A DNA stretch of 64,000 nucleotides from Geobacillus kaustophilus (GCF_000948285.1 NZ_JYBP01000003.1:2294001-2358000), one strand, 5' to 3'. Shown: positions 1 to 8,965, counted from the first letter of the stretch. Numbers and translations are program-made. The notes: generated from the sequence alone by a model not told the origin.

Positions 1-881
1 TTGTCTTTCAACGACACGCCCTCAGAAGCAAACAAACATGTGTACAGCTTGCCTTCGGCGGAAATGCGCGCTCGTGTGCAGCTTCGACAAAACGCTTCTG
101 TCACTGAGGCGATAAAGCCGACTTCCACGTTCGTGCCCGCGTACCGGTAGCGGCTCGCTACTTCGCCGAAGTACTCCTTTTCCACCGGCTCGAGCGGGTG
201 CATGGCGTTGATTTGCTCATACATCTCTTTTTTCGTCACGACATGAGAGTAATCCCAGCCATTCGTTGTGCCGACGTCCATAAATTCAATCAAGCGGAGC
301 GGAATGCCCAAATCTTTAAAGTAGGCGGCCATCGGCACGATTTGCGAGTCGTTCCATCCTTTTTTGACGACCATATTGACTTTCACGCCGAGTCCGGCTG
401 CCCGAGCGACTTCAATGCCTTTTAACACCGGAGTAACGCCGGCGCCGATGCCGTTCATTTTGCGGAAAATGTCATCGTCCAACGCATCCAAGCTGACGTT
501 GACGCGCTTCAGCCCGGCCGCTTTCAACCGTTTCGCCCATTTCACCAAATGGATGCCGTTTGTCGTGAGGGCAATGTCCCGCAATCCGGGAATCATGGAC
601 AGCCGCCTAATGAGCGCATCCAAGTCGCGCCGAAGCAGCGGCTCGCCGCCCGTCAGGCGGATTTTTTCGACCCCGAGTTCGACAAAACATTCCGCCAACA
701 GCGCCATTTCCTCAACGGTCAACAGCTGGTCTTCCGCCAAAAAGCGAAAATTCGGCCCGAACACTTCAGCGGGCATGCAATAAACGCAACGGAAATTGCA
801 CTGATCGGTGACCGACAACCGCAAATCGCGAAGCGGGCGGGCGAGGCGGTCGATGATCTTCATCCGGTCGCGCTCTTCCAT
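1..881 (-). CDS. moaA: GTP 3',8-cyclase MoaA (molybdenum cofactor biosynthesis), 3' end outside window
   Basis: A cytosolic radical SAM enzyme for the first step of molybdopterin synthesis, GTP to cyclic pyranopterin precursor. Translating the minus strand from ATG at 881 gives 293 residues and runs off the window; the family is about 340 long. The N-terminal SAM cluster motif CNFRCVYC is visible near residues 28-35, followed by [10 protein letters not shown]. Near the cut end [10 protein letters not shown] carries two of the C-terminal cluster cysteines, and LYTCLF the third. GGAGGG lies just upstream of the ATG. It follows modB with a gap of about 55 bp and probably shares its Fnr promoter, supplying cofactor for a nitrate reductase. 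Confidence 0.95.
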   Translation of the reverse strand, partial: MEERDRMKIIDRLARPLRDLRLSVTDQCNFRCVYCMPAEVFGPNFRFLAEDQLLTVEEMALLAECFVELGVEKIRLTGGEPLLRRDLDALIRRLSMIPGLRDIALTTNGIHLVKWAKRLKAAGLKRVNVSLDALDDDIFRKMNGIGAGVTPVLKGIEVARAAGLGVKVNMVVKKGWNDSQIVPMAAYFKDLGIPLRLIEFMDVGTTNGWDYSHVVTKKEMYEQINAMHPLEPVEKEYFGEVASRYRYAGTNVEVGFIASVTEAFCRSCTRARISAEGKLYTCLFASEGVSLKD

Positions 882-936
882 GGCGCTCCCTCCTTTCTCT
901 TTCATGGGCCGCGTGATGTTCCAACGGCCTGTTCTT

Positions 937-1599
937 CTATCGTTGCAAACGGCCTAGTTTCGCCGCACAGGACAACAAACTAAATGACAATCCAATGGTG
1001 ACCGCCACCCATGCCCACGCTAGCTCCATCCGCCCCGACTCCATCGCCATATAGACAGCGGTCGGGATCGTTTGCGTTTTGCCTGGGATGTTGCCGGCAA
1101 ACATGAGCGTCGCGCCAAACTCTCCCAAGCTGCGGGCAAACGACAGCACCGCCCCGGACAACAAAGCGTTTCTGGCCAGCGGCAGCGAAATATGCCAAAA
1201 CACTTGGCGCTCATTCGCCCCATCGATGCGCGCCGCTCCTTCGATCGTCGGATCGACTGCTTCGAGCCCCGCTTTCGCCGCTTGGTACATGAGCGGGAAC
1301 GACACAACGACCGCCGCCAACGCCGCAGCGCCGGGTGTAAACAGCACCGTTGTGTGAAACCACGTTTCCATCAGCCGTCCGATCGGGCTATGCCGCCCAA
1401 ACAGCACAACAAGCAAAAACCCGACGACCGACGGCGGCAGCACCAACGGCAGCATAAACACCGTCTCCACGATCGTCTTCCCGCGAAACCGGCAGCGCGC
1501 CATCCACCCCGCCGCTGCGGCCCCGAGGATGGCGACGATCAAACCAGCGAGAAGGGACACCTTTATTGACAACCATACGGGTGACCAAAAATCCGTCAT
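937..1599 (-). CDS. modB: Molybdate ABC transporter permease ModB
   Basis: Integral membrane permease of a molybdate importer, about 220 residues with five or so membrane segments. The binding-protein-dependent permease signature is seen as [20 protein letters not shown] (the EAA loop that contacts the ATPase). The frame stays open to a GTG at 1668, but ATG 1599 has GAGAGG at good spacing and starts at the usual place for the family, so it is preferred. No modA or modC is adjacent, which is odd; they may be elsewhere. A Fnr box and a -10 lie directly upstream, matching a need for Mo during nitrate respiration. Confidence 0.9.
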   Translation of the reverse strand: MTDFWSPVWLSIKVSLLAGLIVAILGAAAAGWMARCRFRGKTIVETVFMLPLVLPPSVVGFLLVVLFGRHSPIGRLMETWFHTTVLFTPGAAALAAVVVSFPLMYQAAKAGLEAVDPTIEGAARIDGANERQVFWHISLPLARNALLSGAVLSFARSLGEFGATLMFAGNIPGKTQTIPTAVYMAMESGRMELAWAWVAVTIGLSFSLLSCAAKLGRLQR

Positions 1600-1633
1600 A
1601 GATAATGGGCCTCTCTTTGCATCGTCTCTATTC

Positions 1634-1676
1634 ACTATACGAAACTGTTCAATTGCTTGCTGTGACACTGTTCACA
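1634..1676 (-). promoter_or_regulatory. Fnr-dependent promoter of modB-moaA
   Basis: TGTGACACTGTTCACA at 1661-1676 is an exact TGTGA-N6-TCACA box. Read leftward, TATAGT at 1634-1639 is centred 32 bp away, the spacing expected when the box sits near -41.5. This supports anaerobic activation of modB-moaA. Confidence 0.75.
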
Positions 1677-1719
1677 TTGATTGTATCATATAAGCGGGGA
1701 AATCCGGCTTAGAAAAATT

Positions 1720-1735
1720 TGTGACCATGTGCACA
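1720..1735. promoter_or_regulatory. Additional Fnr-like box between modB and fnr
   Basis: TGTGACCATGTGCACA matches the TGTGA-N6-TCACA palindrome at 9 of 10 positions. It lies between the two better placed boxes of the divergent modB and fnr promoters and has no -10 at the usual distance on either strand, so its role is unclear. Confidence 0.5.
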
Positions 1736-1748
1736 AAAATCGGCCAAT

Positions 1749-1791
1749 GGTGATTTTTTTCACTCTGTTTCCACTGTGATGTTTTTAAAAT
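1749..1791 (+). promoter_or_regulatory. Fnr-dependent promoter of fnr (autoregulation)
   Basis: GGTGATTTTTTTCACT at 1749-1764 keeps the GTGA-N6-TCAC core. TAAAAT at 1786-1791 is centred 32 bp downstream, the same geometry as at modB. Start of transcription would be near 1798, just before the fnr ribosome binding site. Confidence 0.65.
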
Positions 1792-1822
1792 AGAAATAGC
1801 TAAACAAATGGAGGTGTCCATC

Positions 1823-2533
1823 ATGGAAGGACAAATCCGTAAAGCGTCGAATCGTGATTTTTCCCATTTGCGCGCTTTGCTGCAATCATCCAAAAAAGTG
1901 ATTCCGCTGCGCAAGCACTCGTTTTTGTTCCAAGAAGGGATGCCAGCCAATGAGCTTTACTTGATCCTTTCCGGCAAAGTGCAAGTCAGCAAAATTTGCC
2001 CGGACGGAAAAGAAATGTGCTTCCGCATTTGCGGAAGCGGGGAAATCGTCGGTGAATTGACGCTGTTTACGAGCGACCCGCGCTACTTATTGACCGCCAA
2101 AGTGATGGAACCCGGCGAAGCAGCGGTCATGGATAAGAATGAATTGGAGGAGCAGCTGCTCGTCAATCCAACTCTTGCTCTTGAATATATGCGCTGGATG
2201 AGCAAGCATGCCCGGCGGACGCAGACGAAGTTTCGGGATCTCATCATGAACGGCAAAAAAGGCGCACTCTATTCGACGCTCATTCGCCTTTGCAACAGTT
2301 ATGGCGTCCCGCTTGAGGACGGAAGCATCTTCATCGACGTCGCGTTGAAAAATCAAGATTTAGCCAATTTTTGCGGCACGACGCGCGAAAGCGTCAATCG
2401 GATGCTCAACGCCTTGAAGCAGGAAGGGATCATCTCGATGAAGCGGGGCAGAATTACCGTCCGCGACTTGAACTATTTGAAAACGGAAATCCAGTGTGAA
2501 GACTGTCCGGCGGATATTTGTTGCATTGAGTGA
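1823..2533 (+). CDS. fnr: Anaerobic regulator Fnr (Bacillus type)
   Basis: Crp/Fnr-family transcription factor of 236 residues that senses oxygen through an Fe-S cluster and activates nitrate respiration genes. A cyclic-nucleotide-like sensor domain fills the first two thirds, and a winged helix near residues 160-225 carries the recognition helix TTRESVNRMLNALK. The C-terminal tail IQCEDCPADICCIE gives C-x2-C-x4-C (about C225, C228, C233), the cluster ligands known for Bacillus subtilis Fnr. ATG 1823 follows GGAGGTG and is preferred over ATG 1808. It is transcribed away from modB and convergent with nirK. Confidence 0.95.
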   Translation: MEGQIRKASNRDFSHLRALLQSSKKVIPLRKHSFLFQEGMPANELYLILSGKVQVSKICPDGKEMCFRICGSGEIVGELTLFTSDPRYLLTAKVMEPGEAAVMDKNELEEQLLVNPTLALEYMRWMSKHARRTQTKFRDLIMNGKKGALYSTLIRLCNSYGVPLEDGSIFIDVALKNQDLANFCGTTRESVNRMLNALKQEGIISMKRGRITVRDLNYLKTEIQCEDCPADICCIE

Positions 2534-2623
2534 GCGGAGCGCCATGGCTAAAGGAAGAGAACGTCTACCCGATCGTTTCCCATGGCCAAAGCAACGACCA
2601 AGCCATTTTGGCGCGCTGATTGG

Positions 2624-2680
2624 AAGAGCGCCCGATCAGTCGTTGTTCGAGGCCTGCCGGACGCTCTCTTTTTCTTTTAA
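2624..2680 (+). terminator. Probable terminator of fnr
   Basis: AGAGCG at 2625-2630 pairs with CGCTCT at 2662-2667, with an inner CCG/CGG extension, followed by a T-rich run. The loop is long, so this is moderate evidence. Confidence 0.5.
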
Positions 2681-2681
2681 A

Positions 2682-2723
2682 TGTGATGTGAATCACTTCT
2701 TTTTCTTTTCGCCGCGATATAAT
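2682..2723 (+). promoter_or_regulatory. Orphan Fnr-dependent promoter pointing into the 3' end of nirK
   Basis: TGTGATGTGAATCACT at 2682-2697 is a near-perfect Fnr box and TATAAT at 2718-2723 is an exact -10, centred 31 bp downstream. Transcription would start near 2730 and run rightward, antisense to nirK. There is no plus-strand gene. The leftward direction has no -10 (the region is GC-rich). A small RNA, an antisense RNA or a relic promoter are the options. Confidence 0.6.
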
Positions 2724-2752
2724 TAAGAATCATAAGGCTTTGGGCGGCATCA

Positions 2753-2775
2753 ATCCCGTTTTGGGAAAACGGGAT
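2753..2775 (-). terminator. Hairpin after nirK
   Basis: A perfect 10-bp stem with a 3-base loop (ATCCCGTTTT, GGG, AAAACGGGAT) starts five bases past the nirK stop. No U-tract follows on either strand, so it may be a transcript-stabilising hairpin. An antisense transcript from the 2682 promoter would carry the same hairpin. Confidence 0.55.
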
Positions 2776-2779
2776 GCGG

Positions 2780-3838
2780 TCAATGCCCGCTCGCTTCCGT
2801 GCCGTCGTCTTCGCCGGTTTCAGTCACTTTCAGTATGGCGACGGCTCCTTTTTGTGCGTCATTGAACTGGTGAGTGACGATCGGATATGTTCCCGGTTTG
2901 GTGACGTTAAATTCGACGACCGCACCGCCGCTTGCCGGAAGCATCACCGTTTGCATCCCTTTCAGATGATTGTTCGGGTTGCCGTCAAGGTATACATCAT
3001 CCAACACCGTCCCGACAACGTGGAACGAGCTCACTTCGTTCGGACCGACGTTGTTGACATACAAGCGGATTTTCTCACCGACTTTCGCAAGCAGCGGTTT
3101 TTCTTTCAGCGTAAACGTATCGCCGTTCGTATTCGGATCGCCAGGTTTGAGCGCCTTTGTCGAGAAGACGACGTAGCTTGGCACGCCGTTTTGGAAATCG
3201 TTCATATCGTTATATTTGTACCACTCGTTTTGGATCAGCACATATTCGCGGTCGACTTCTTGATCGGTTGGGTAGCCGTTTTTCGGCTTGACGATGATCA
3301 CGCCGTGCATGCCGTTGGCGATATGTTGCAAGACCGGCTTTGTGCCGCAATGGTACATGAATACGCCAGGATTATTCGCTGGGTACGTAAACGTTCCCGA
3401 TTTTCCCGGCATCACATCGATAAAATCTTTTGATGGTGCGGCATGGACGGCATGGAAATCCATGCTGTGCGGGATGACGGGGTCCATGTTTTTCAACGTA
3501 AAGTGGATCGTATCCCCTTCATTGACGACGACGAGCGGTCCAGGCGCTTGGCCGTTGAATGTCCATGCCTTATACGTTTTTCCTTTGTCGATTTCAATGT
3601 CAGTAATTTGCGCCGTCATTTCGACGCGGACGTCATGCGGACCGATCCGTTCTAATTTTAACGGTACTGGCGCTTGGTTCACTCCTTTGTGCGCCGCTAA
3701 CACGTCCGCGGCAGACTGTTGCGCTGACGTCCCATTTTTGTTTTCTGCCTGCGCCTCTCCTCCTCCGTTGTTGCTGCATGCTGCCAAAAGCGACGCAGCC
3801 AACGCAACTGACAACAACGTAGACACATTTCGTTTCAC
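2780..3838 (-). CDS. nirK: Copper-containing nitrite reductase NirK (lipoprotein)
   Basis: Reduces nitrite to nitric oxide outside the membrane. The 352-residue product has a lipoprotein signal with lipobox LLAACS (C21), so it should be anchored to the outer face of the membrane, as expected for Gram-positive NirK. Two cupredoxin domains follow. HSMDFHA holds a type 1 Cu His, the catalytic Asp and a type 2 His. YHCGTKPVLQHIANGM holds the type 2 His, type 1 Cys, His and Met. FHVVG and PIVTHQ give the active-site His and the last type 2 His. All expected ligands are present. A Fnr box lies upstream. Confidence 0.96.
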   Translation of the reverse strand: MKRNVSTLLSVALAASLLAACSNNGGGEAQAENKNGTSAQQSAADVLAAHKGVNQAPVPLKLERIGPHDVRVEMTAQITDIEIDKGKTYKAWTFNGQAPGPLVVVNEGDTIHFTLKNMDPVIPHSMDFHAVHAAPSKDFIDVMPGKSGTFTYPANNPGVFMYHCGTKPVLQHIANGMHGVIIVKPKNGYPTDQEVDREYVLIQNEWYKYNDMNDFQNGVPSYVVFSTKALKPGDPNTNGDTFTLKEKPLLAKVGEKIRLYVNNVGPNEVSSFHVVGTVLDDVYLDGNPNNHLKGMQTVMLPASGGAVVEFNVTKPGTYPIVTHQFNDAQKGAVAILKVTETGEDDGTEASGH

Positions 3839-3854
3839 CGTTTTCTCCCCCTTC

Positions 3855-3874
3855 AGGTGATTTGATTTACACCT
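3855..3874. promoter_or_regulatory. Inverted repeat in the nirK leader
   Basis: AGGTGATTTGATTTACACCT has outer arms AGGTG/CACCT and lies between the nirK transcription start and its start codon. It could be an operator for a second regulator, but I recognise no consensus. Confidence 0.3.
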
Positions 3875-3876
3875 TC

Positions 3877-3919
3877 AGCGTACGCCCTTTCTGCCTTTCT
3901 CCTAGTGATTTGTATCACC
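3877..3919 (-). promoter_or_regulatory. Fnr-dependent promoter of nirK
   Basis: The box AGTGATTTGTATCACC at 3904-3919 keeps GTGA-N6-TCAC. Read leftward, TACGCT at 3877-3882 is centred 32 bp away. The -10 is weak, which suits an activator-dependent promoter. Confidence 0.65.
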
Positions 3920-4080
3920 AAGGAGCGGCCATGTTTAAAGGTTTTGTGAAATAATGAGCAATAAATATTCGCAATGTAGCAACCGTAACGAATGTAGCCC
4001 TATTCACTAACGGAAAACGACCTTCCTCTTTGCGGATCGCCATTTTCCATTCTTTCGTTGGGCTTGCACCTCCGCAAACC

Positions 4081-4116
4081 AAAAAGAGGCCAAAAGCGTA
4101 CGCTTTTGACCTCTTT
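4081..4116 (-). terminator. Rho-independent terminator of narK
   Basis: A strong hairpin with arms AAAGAGGTCAAAAGCG and CGCTTTTGGCCTCTTT (one wobble) is followed on the minus strand by a T-run. It begins 18 bases past the narK stop and separates narK from nirK. Confidence 0.85.
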
Positions 4117-4133
4117 GGATCTGGCATCGGATT

Positions 4134-5312
4134 TTACGGCGCGTACCGTTTCGCCGGTTCGCCCGCTTTTTTGCCAAATACGAGCCGATTCAACAAGAAG
4201 CAGATAAGGGTAAACAAGCTAAGAAGCAGAAAACCGAGCACATACGAACCTGTCGCATCTTTGATGATCCCCATGACAATCGGCGGGAAAAAGCCGCCGA
4301 GTCCTCCCCAAGCGCCAACAAGTCCGGTGACGGCGCCCGTTTCCGCAGGGAACAGCTGCGGCACGAGCTTGAAGACCGCGCCGTTGCCCAGCCCGGACAT
4401 CACGGCAACAAACAAACAAGCCGCTGTCATCACCCAAATGTTCCCCATTCCGAACGCGATCGCAATCGCCCCAACCGTCATTCCCGCATAGACGATCGTC
4501 AACACCCGTTCGGCGCCCATTTTATCGCCAAGGTAGCCGCCGACTGGCCGCGCGAGCGTGGCGAGAACCGTAAAGCCCGCCGCGCGCATCCCCGCATCCA
4601 CAGGGGTTAACCCATACAAGTCAACGAGCAGCGATGGCAAGTAAATGCCGAAAGCGACAAACGCTCCAAACGTGACGAAGTAAAAGAGCGACAGCGTCCA
4701 TGTATGTTTATATTTCAATACCGCCAGCGATTCGCGCACCGTTTTTTGGTGCTTCGGCTTCGGCATATCCGGTGTGAAAAACCAAACGAGAACGAGCATG
4801 ATGACAACCGGGATGATCATCCCCCAAAACACCCACGGCACCCCAAACGCCGCAGCAATCGACGGAACGGAAAACGTTGCGACCGCCGTGCCGAAGTTCC
4901 CCATCGCGTTGATCCCAAGCGCTGTCCCTTGCTTTTCCGGCGGGGTTAAACGCGACACGAACGTCACGGAAATGGCGAACGACGTTCCCGCTATGCCGAT
5001 GAAAAACGCCCAAAACAGAAGCATCGCATACGAATCCGCAAACCCAGCGCCAACAAGCGGAATGACAAGAAACAAGAGCAGCAGCGAAAACAGCCTGCGC
5101 CCCCCGATCCGATCCGTCCAAATGCCGAGCGGCAAGCGCATGACCGAACCGAGCAACACCGGAATGGCGACTAAAATGCTTTTTTGCGTCGATGTCAGCC
5201 CGTACATTTGTTGAAACGTGCTGGCCAACGGCGAAAACACGGCCCACACCGCGAACGAAAACATCATCGCCAGCGTCGTAATCGGCAGCAGCGCCTTCTG
5301 TTTGTTCACCAT
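4134..5312 (-). CDS. narK: Nitrate/nitrite transporter NarK (major facilitator superfamily)
   Basis: A 392-residue membrane transporter with about twelve hydrophobic segments, moving nitrate in and/or nitrite out. The MFS loop motif is seen as GIWTDRIGGRR near residue 62. Glycine-rich stretches characteristic of the nitrate/nitrite porter family are AMGNFGTAVATF in the first half and GAWGGLGGFFPPIVMG in the second. ATG 5312 has GGGAGGGG upstream. An exact Fnr box and TATGAT -10 precede it, so expression should rise under anaerobiosis with nirK. Confidence 0.92.
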   Translation of the reverse strand: MVNKQKALLPITTLAMMFSFAVWAVFSPLASTFQQMYGLTSTQKSILVAIPVLLGSVMRLPLGIWTDRIGGRRLFSLLLLFLVIPLVGAGFADSYAMLLFWAFFIGIAGTSFAISVTFVSRLTPPEKQGTALGINAMGNFGTAVATFSVPSIAAAFGVPWVFWGMIIPVVIMLVLVWFFTPDMPKPKHQKTVRESLAVLKYKHTWTLSLFYFVTFGAFVAFGIYLPSLLVDLYGLTPVDAGMRAAGFTVLATLARPVGGYLGDKMGAERVLTIVYAGMTVGAIAIAFGMGNIWVMTAACLFVAVMSGLGNGAVFKLVPQLFPAETGAVTGLVGAWGGLGGFFPPIVMGIIKDATGSYVLGFLLLSLFTLICFLLNRLVFGKKAGEPAKRYAP

Positions 5313-5358
5313 AAACCCCTCCCGTAGATCGGCTTACCGTTGAACGGTTGGTAATGCC

Positions 5359-5402
5359 ATCATACGGGAGATGACAAAAAAAAATTTGTGATGTTGATCA
5401 CA
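5359..5402 (-). promoter_or_regulatory. Fnr-dependent promoter of narK
   Basis: TGTGATGTTGATCACA at 5387-5402 is an exact box. Read leftward, TATGAT at 5359-5364 is centred 33 bp away, giving a start near 5352. Confidence 0.8.
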
Positions 5403-5584
5403 AAATCAACGGTTTTCACATAATCGTCAAAAAAGCTGAATTGTGCAGCCATTGGCGCAGACTTTCTGCCATTACCGCGATGCAGGTAAATTTTGCTTCC
5501 AACAGCGCAGCCAAACTATCATCCTTGTTTTACCGCAGGCCCCTTCCCCTGCAGAGAAAGGGGGAACCAAAGTGTTCGACTGCA

Positions 5585-5618
5585 TAAAAACAAAGCGGCC
5601 GCAAGAAGGACCGCCTTT
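5585..5618 (-). terminator. Terminator of the NEW3/ABC operon
   Basis: On the minus strand AAAGGCGGTC pairs (one bulge) with GGCCGCTTT and is followed by a T-rich run. It lies just past the permease stop at 5645. Confidence 0.65.
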
Positions 5619-5644
5619 GAAATCCGTTGGCCATTGCGGTTCCA

Positions 5645-6724
5645 TTACCCATGCGCCCGTATCTCCTGCCTCATAAACAACAGATAGGCGATCGCAAAGC
5701 AGACGAGGGTGGCGGCAATGAGCGCGGTCGCTTGCGGCCAAATGAGCAATAAACTTTGCGAAAGGGGCAAGGGGGCCGCGACAGCGCCGGCCGTTTGTTC
5801 CACAGTGACGATCCCTAGCGTCCGGACGTCCGGCGAAAGCAAAGCGGTCGTCGATTCATTGAACAAGTAGCCCGGCGACAATCTCATGAGACCGAGCACC
5901 AACTCTTGACGCCCGACGGCCTGTTCGACGGACGTAATGGCGTCAGACTGCAAAAACGATTTCGCAAACACTTCCACGATCATCGAGTAGAATAGATTGA
6001 AAAACAGCCAAACGGCCATCGATGACAACGCAGATGTCGCCGCTTGGCGGAAGACGACGGAAAACAAAATGCCGAGATTCAGCCAAAAGGCGATATACAC
6101 AAGGCATAACAACAAAAAGCAGACAATGCGGGCAAACTCTTCGAAAGTAGGCGGAATCCCTAAAACCAAAATGCCCAACGCCGTCACAAGCAGGCCGAGC
6201 GAAAGAAACAAAGCGGCATTTAACAACAGCGCAGCGACAAACTTGCCGTTGATCACATAATCGCGAGGAATCGGCTGGGCCATGAGCCGGCTTAACGTCC
6301 CCCGATTCCGCTCCGAATTGATGGCGTCAAATCCGAGGGCGATGCCAAGAAGCGGCCCGAGAAAACTGACAAACGTTAGAAACGAAGGAAGCGTTCCGTC
6401 CGAGACGGTGAACAATTTGAGAAACAAGTAGGCGCCTTTCGCGATTTCTTTCGCTTCTTCCGAGGAATCCAACGCGTCGCGAATCGTCGTCATCGCCGTA
6501 TACAGCGACCCGAAGCAAGTGAGCAAGATGAGAGCGATCAAAATGATCATGCGCCAGCTCGTCAAATAATCGGCCAGCTCTTTTTTGACAATGGCCGAAA
6601 AGGCGCTGTTTGCCTCTCTTGTCCGTTTCTTCTCATCATGCGCACCCGCTTTCAGTCGTTCGCTCCATCCTTTCACATATGAAAAAACACCGTTTGCCCA
6701 TCGCCCCTCCTTACTGGCCTTCAC
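5645..6724 (-). CDS. ABC-2 type transporter permease
   Basis: About 359 residues. A soluble N-terminal stretch is followed by six or so membrane spans in the pattern of ABC-2 or NosY-like permeases, with a large extracytoplasmic loop after the first span. The characteristic NSERNRGTLSRLMAQPIPR loop is seen near the middle. The start is uncertain: GTG 6724 has GGGAGG at ideal spacing, while ATG 6730 sits too close to the same site. It overlaps the end of the ATPase gene, so the two are translationally coupled. The substrate cannot be read from the sequence. Confidence 0.8.
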   Translation of the reverse strand: MKASKEGRWANGVFSYVKGWSERLKAGAHDEKKRTREANSAFSAIVKKELADYLTSWRMIILIALILLTCFGSLYTAMTTIRDALDSSEEAKEIAKGAYLFLKLFTVSDGTLPSFLTFVSFLGPLLGIALGFDAINSERNRGTLSRLMAQPIPRDYVINGKFVAALLLNAALFLSLGLLVTALGILVLGIPPTFEEFARIVCFLLLCLVYIAFWLNLGILFSVVFRQAATSALSSMAVWLFFNLFYSMIVEVFAKSFLQSDAITSVEQAVGRQELVLGLMRLSPGYLFNESTTALLSPDVRTLGIVTVEQTAGAVAAPLPLSQSLLLIWPQATALIAATLVCFAIAYLLFMRQEIRAHG

Positions 6725-7667
6725 GTACATCCCTCCCTTCAAAATAGCGGTGATAAATCTCATCGAGGCCGAAATTGCGGCGGCTCAGATGAAACAAGGA
6801 AGCACCTGATTCGACGATCGTTTTGCTGATGTCGGCGCTCACATCCGTTTGGCAATACACATCCCATCCATTTTCGATTTGCTCCACTTTGTTGACACCC
6901 GGAATCGCCTCAATTTTAAACCGTAAGGAAGCGTCAAGCGGTGAAGCGACCACATGGATGACATAGGCATCCTGCAAAAACAGCTGCTGCGCCAGACGTT
7001 CCATATTCCCTTCGGCCAACAATCGGCCGCCGACAAACAAGCCGACCCGGTCGCAAATTTGCTGCACATGGTGCAATTGGTGCGAGGACAATAGAACGGT
7101 GATGCCTTCATGGCGGCTCAAATCGCGGATCAGCCGGAGCAGCTCACGCACCCCCTCCGGGTCGATGCCCAACGTCGGCTCATCCAAAATGATCACTTCC
7201 GGGCGCTTCATCAACACATCGGCCAAACCGAGCCGCTGCCGCATTCCACGCGAATATTTTCCCGCTTTCTTATGAGCCGCATCAGTCAAGTCCACCTTCT
7301 CGAGCAGCTCCCACGCCCTCTTTTCCGCCTCGGCGCGGGGAATGCCATTTAACGCTGCCGTATACAGCAAATTTTCCATCCCTGTCATATGATGATAAAA
7401 TCCGACATCATCCGGCAAATACCCGACTTTCCGTTTGACGTCAATCGGATTTCGCACCGGATCGATCCCGCATACCCTCACCGTGCCGGACGTCGGCTCG
7501 GTGAGCCCGAGCATCATCAAAATCGTCGTCGTCTTTCCGGCCCCGTTCGGGCCGAGAAGCCCAAAAATTTCCCCTTTTTGAATGGAAAGCGACAAATGGT
7601 CAACCGCCCGATGGTCGCCATACGTTTTGCACAAATTGTCAAGCTCGATGACGGCGGGTGCTGCCAT
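6711..7667 (-). CDS. ABC transporter ATP-binding protein
   Basis: A cytoplasmic ATPase of 318 residues. Walker A is GPNGAGKTT, the ABC signature region is YSRGMRQRL, Walker B is VIILDEPTLG, and the switch His is in LLSSHQLHH. The C-terminal extension of about 90 residues is typical of DrrA/NosF-like subunits paired with ABC-2 permeases. ATG 7667 follows GGAGGAGG; longer readings into the upstream gene lack a ribosome site. The gene starts 3 bases before the NEW3 protein stop, so the three genes form one operon. Confidence 0.88.
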   Translation of the reverse strand: MAAPAVIELDNLCKTYGDHRAVDHLSLSIQKGEIFGLLGPNGAGKTTTILMMLGLTEPTSGTVRVCGIDPVRNPIDVKRKVGYLPDDVGFYHHMTGMENLLYTAALNGIPRAEAEKRAWELLEKVDLTDAAHKKAGKYSRGMRQRLGLADVLMKRPEVIILDEPTLGIDPEGVRELLRLIRDLSRHEGITVLLSSHQLHHVQQICDRVGLFVGGRLLAEGNMERLAQQLFLQDAYVIHVVASPLDASLRFKIEAIPGVNKVEQIENGWDVYCQTDVSADISKTIVESGASLFHLSRRNFGLDEIYHRYFEGRDVREGQ

Positions 7668-7669
7668 GC

Positions 7670-8836
7670 TTACCTCCTCCCGTATGTTTTGATCAAATAG
7701 TACAGCCCTCCGGCCACCCCGAGAATGATCAACACCGCCACCACGCCCCAAACGGTCGACGTTTTGACCGACACACGAAACGCCGCTTCAGACGACGTTT
7801 CCGCCGTTTGCGCCTGGAAGTTGACGACGTAATCCCCGGCAATCGCTTCATCTGACGCTTTCACTTTCGCCTTGACGGTTTTGGAATCGCCCGGGTTCAG
7901 CTGAGCGATCGTGCTTTGATCGAATTCCACATCCCAATCAGGCGGCGCATCGGCCGTCATATTGATGTCCAAGAGCGGAGCGCTTCCGGTGTTTTTGATG
8001 ACAAGATCGATCACCCGTTCATTCCCCGCCGTCACATCGGTGCTTAAGTTTCCTGACGGCGTCGTCAGCTTGAGCGCATACGTGCCCGTAATGACCGCTT
8101 CTAACGCCAGCTCAGCCGACGTATCGCTCGTTTGCGCTTTGATCGGGATTTTGTACGTGCCCGCTTTCACATTTTCCGGCGGTTTGACCTCGACGGTAAT
8201 GTCTCTCGACTCATTCGGCTCGAGTTTCACCGACGTAACGGAATTGCCTTCCGATTTGAACGTCACTTGCCAACCTTTTTCCGCCGCCGAACTTAACGCG
8301 TAATTTTGCGTCTTGGCGGTTCGGTTTTTCAGCGTGACATCATACGTGAAGCTCGAATCCGCGTGCCCCTCGAGGTTCGTTTGTTCCGACGTCAGTTCAG
8401 TTTTAAACGATCCTTGTTCCGTCACGCGGACAAGCAGCGGCAATTTGGAGACGCCGCTCTCCCCTTTCGCGACGAGCCAAAAGCGGTAATCCCCTTTGTC
8501 AACATCCAACGGCACGGTCACTTCCAACGTGACCTCTTCTTCTTTCCTGCCTCGGACGGACAGCTGCTCAATCGTTCTCCCCTCAGCGGTAATCGAAGTC
8601 GACCATCCTTTCGGCAGGTGGTCAAACGAGAAGGTGACGTTTTCAATGTTGGAACCATTGTTGATGACATTGACCGTATAGTCGATCGTTTCCCCCGGCG
8701 TCACGGAAAGCCCGGTGTACGGCGTGAAGAGCACAACACCGCTTGCCGCCGCTACCGGGCGGATCGGAAGAAGAAGCGAAAAGAGCGTCAAGATCATAGC
8801 GAACATCATCAAGCTCTTGTTTCGCACGACATTCAC
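7670..8836 (-). CDS. Membrane-anchored NEW3-type repeat protein
   Basis: A 388-residue predicted surface protein: N-terminal signal peptide, then three or so immunoglobulin-like beta-sandwich repeats of NEW3 type (recurring patterns such as TPGETIDYTVNVINNG and EPNESRDITVEVKPPENV), then a C-terminal membrane span from about residue 362 and a short basic tail. It heads an operon with an ABC ATPase and permease, so it may be the extracytoplasmic partner of that transporter. It starts at GTG 8836 with AGAGGGAAGGA upstream. A sigma/anti-sigma pair is divergent from it. Function unknown. Confidence 0.75.
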   Translation of the reverse strand: MNVVRNKSLMMFAMILTLFSLLLPIRPVAAASGVVLFTPYTGLSVTPGETIDYTVNVINNGSNIENVTFSFDHLPKGWSTSITAEGRTIEQLSVRGRKEEEVTLEVTVPLDVDKGDYRFWLVAKGESGVSKLPLLVRVTEQGSFKTELTSEQTNLEGHADSSFTYDVTLKNRTAKTQNYALSSAAEKGWQVTFKSEGNSVTSVKLEPNESRDITVEVKPPENVKAGTYKIPIKAQTSDTSAELALEAVITGTYALKLTTPSGNLSTDVTAGNERVIDLVIKNTGSAPLLDINMTADAPPDWDVEFDQSTIAQLNPGDSKTVKAKVKASDEAIAGDYVVNFQAQTAETSSEAAFRVSVKTSTVWGVVAVLIILGVAGGLYYLIKTYGRR

Positions 8837-8965
8837 TCCTTCCCTCTAGTTTCATTTCGTATACGCCCAAAATCGCTCAATGGATTTGTTTTGTGGAAAA
8901 AAAATTATAGAATGGACAGTAGGAGCTTACATCCGATCACCAGTCGAGCCGGGAGGTGGGGCAAG

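Noticed and set aside
2774-3433. 219-codon plus-strand frame downstream of the orphan Fnr promoter
   Set aside because: Tempting because of the promoter at 2682, but it is antisense to nirK, has no ribosome site and shows shadow-frame composition. The promoter is kept without assigning this frame as a gene.
8306-8965. 220-codon upstream extension of the sigma factor frame
   Set aside because: Antisense to the NEW3 gene, and the sigma domain begins only after ATG 8966 with its own GGAGGTG.
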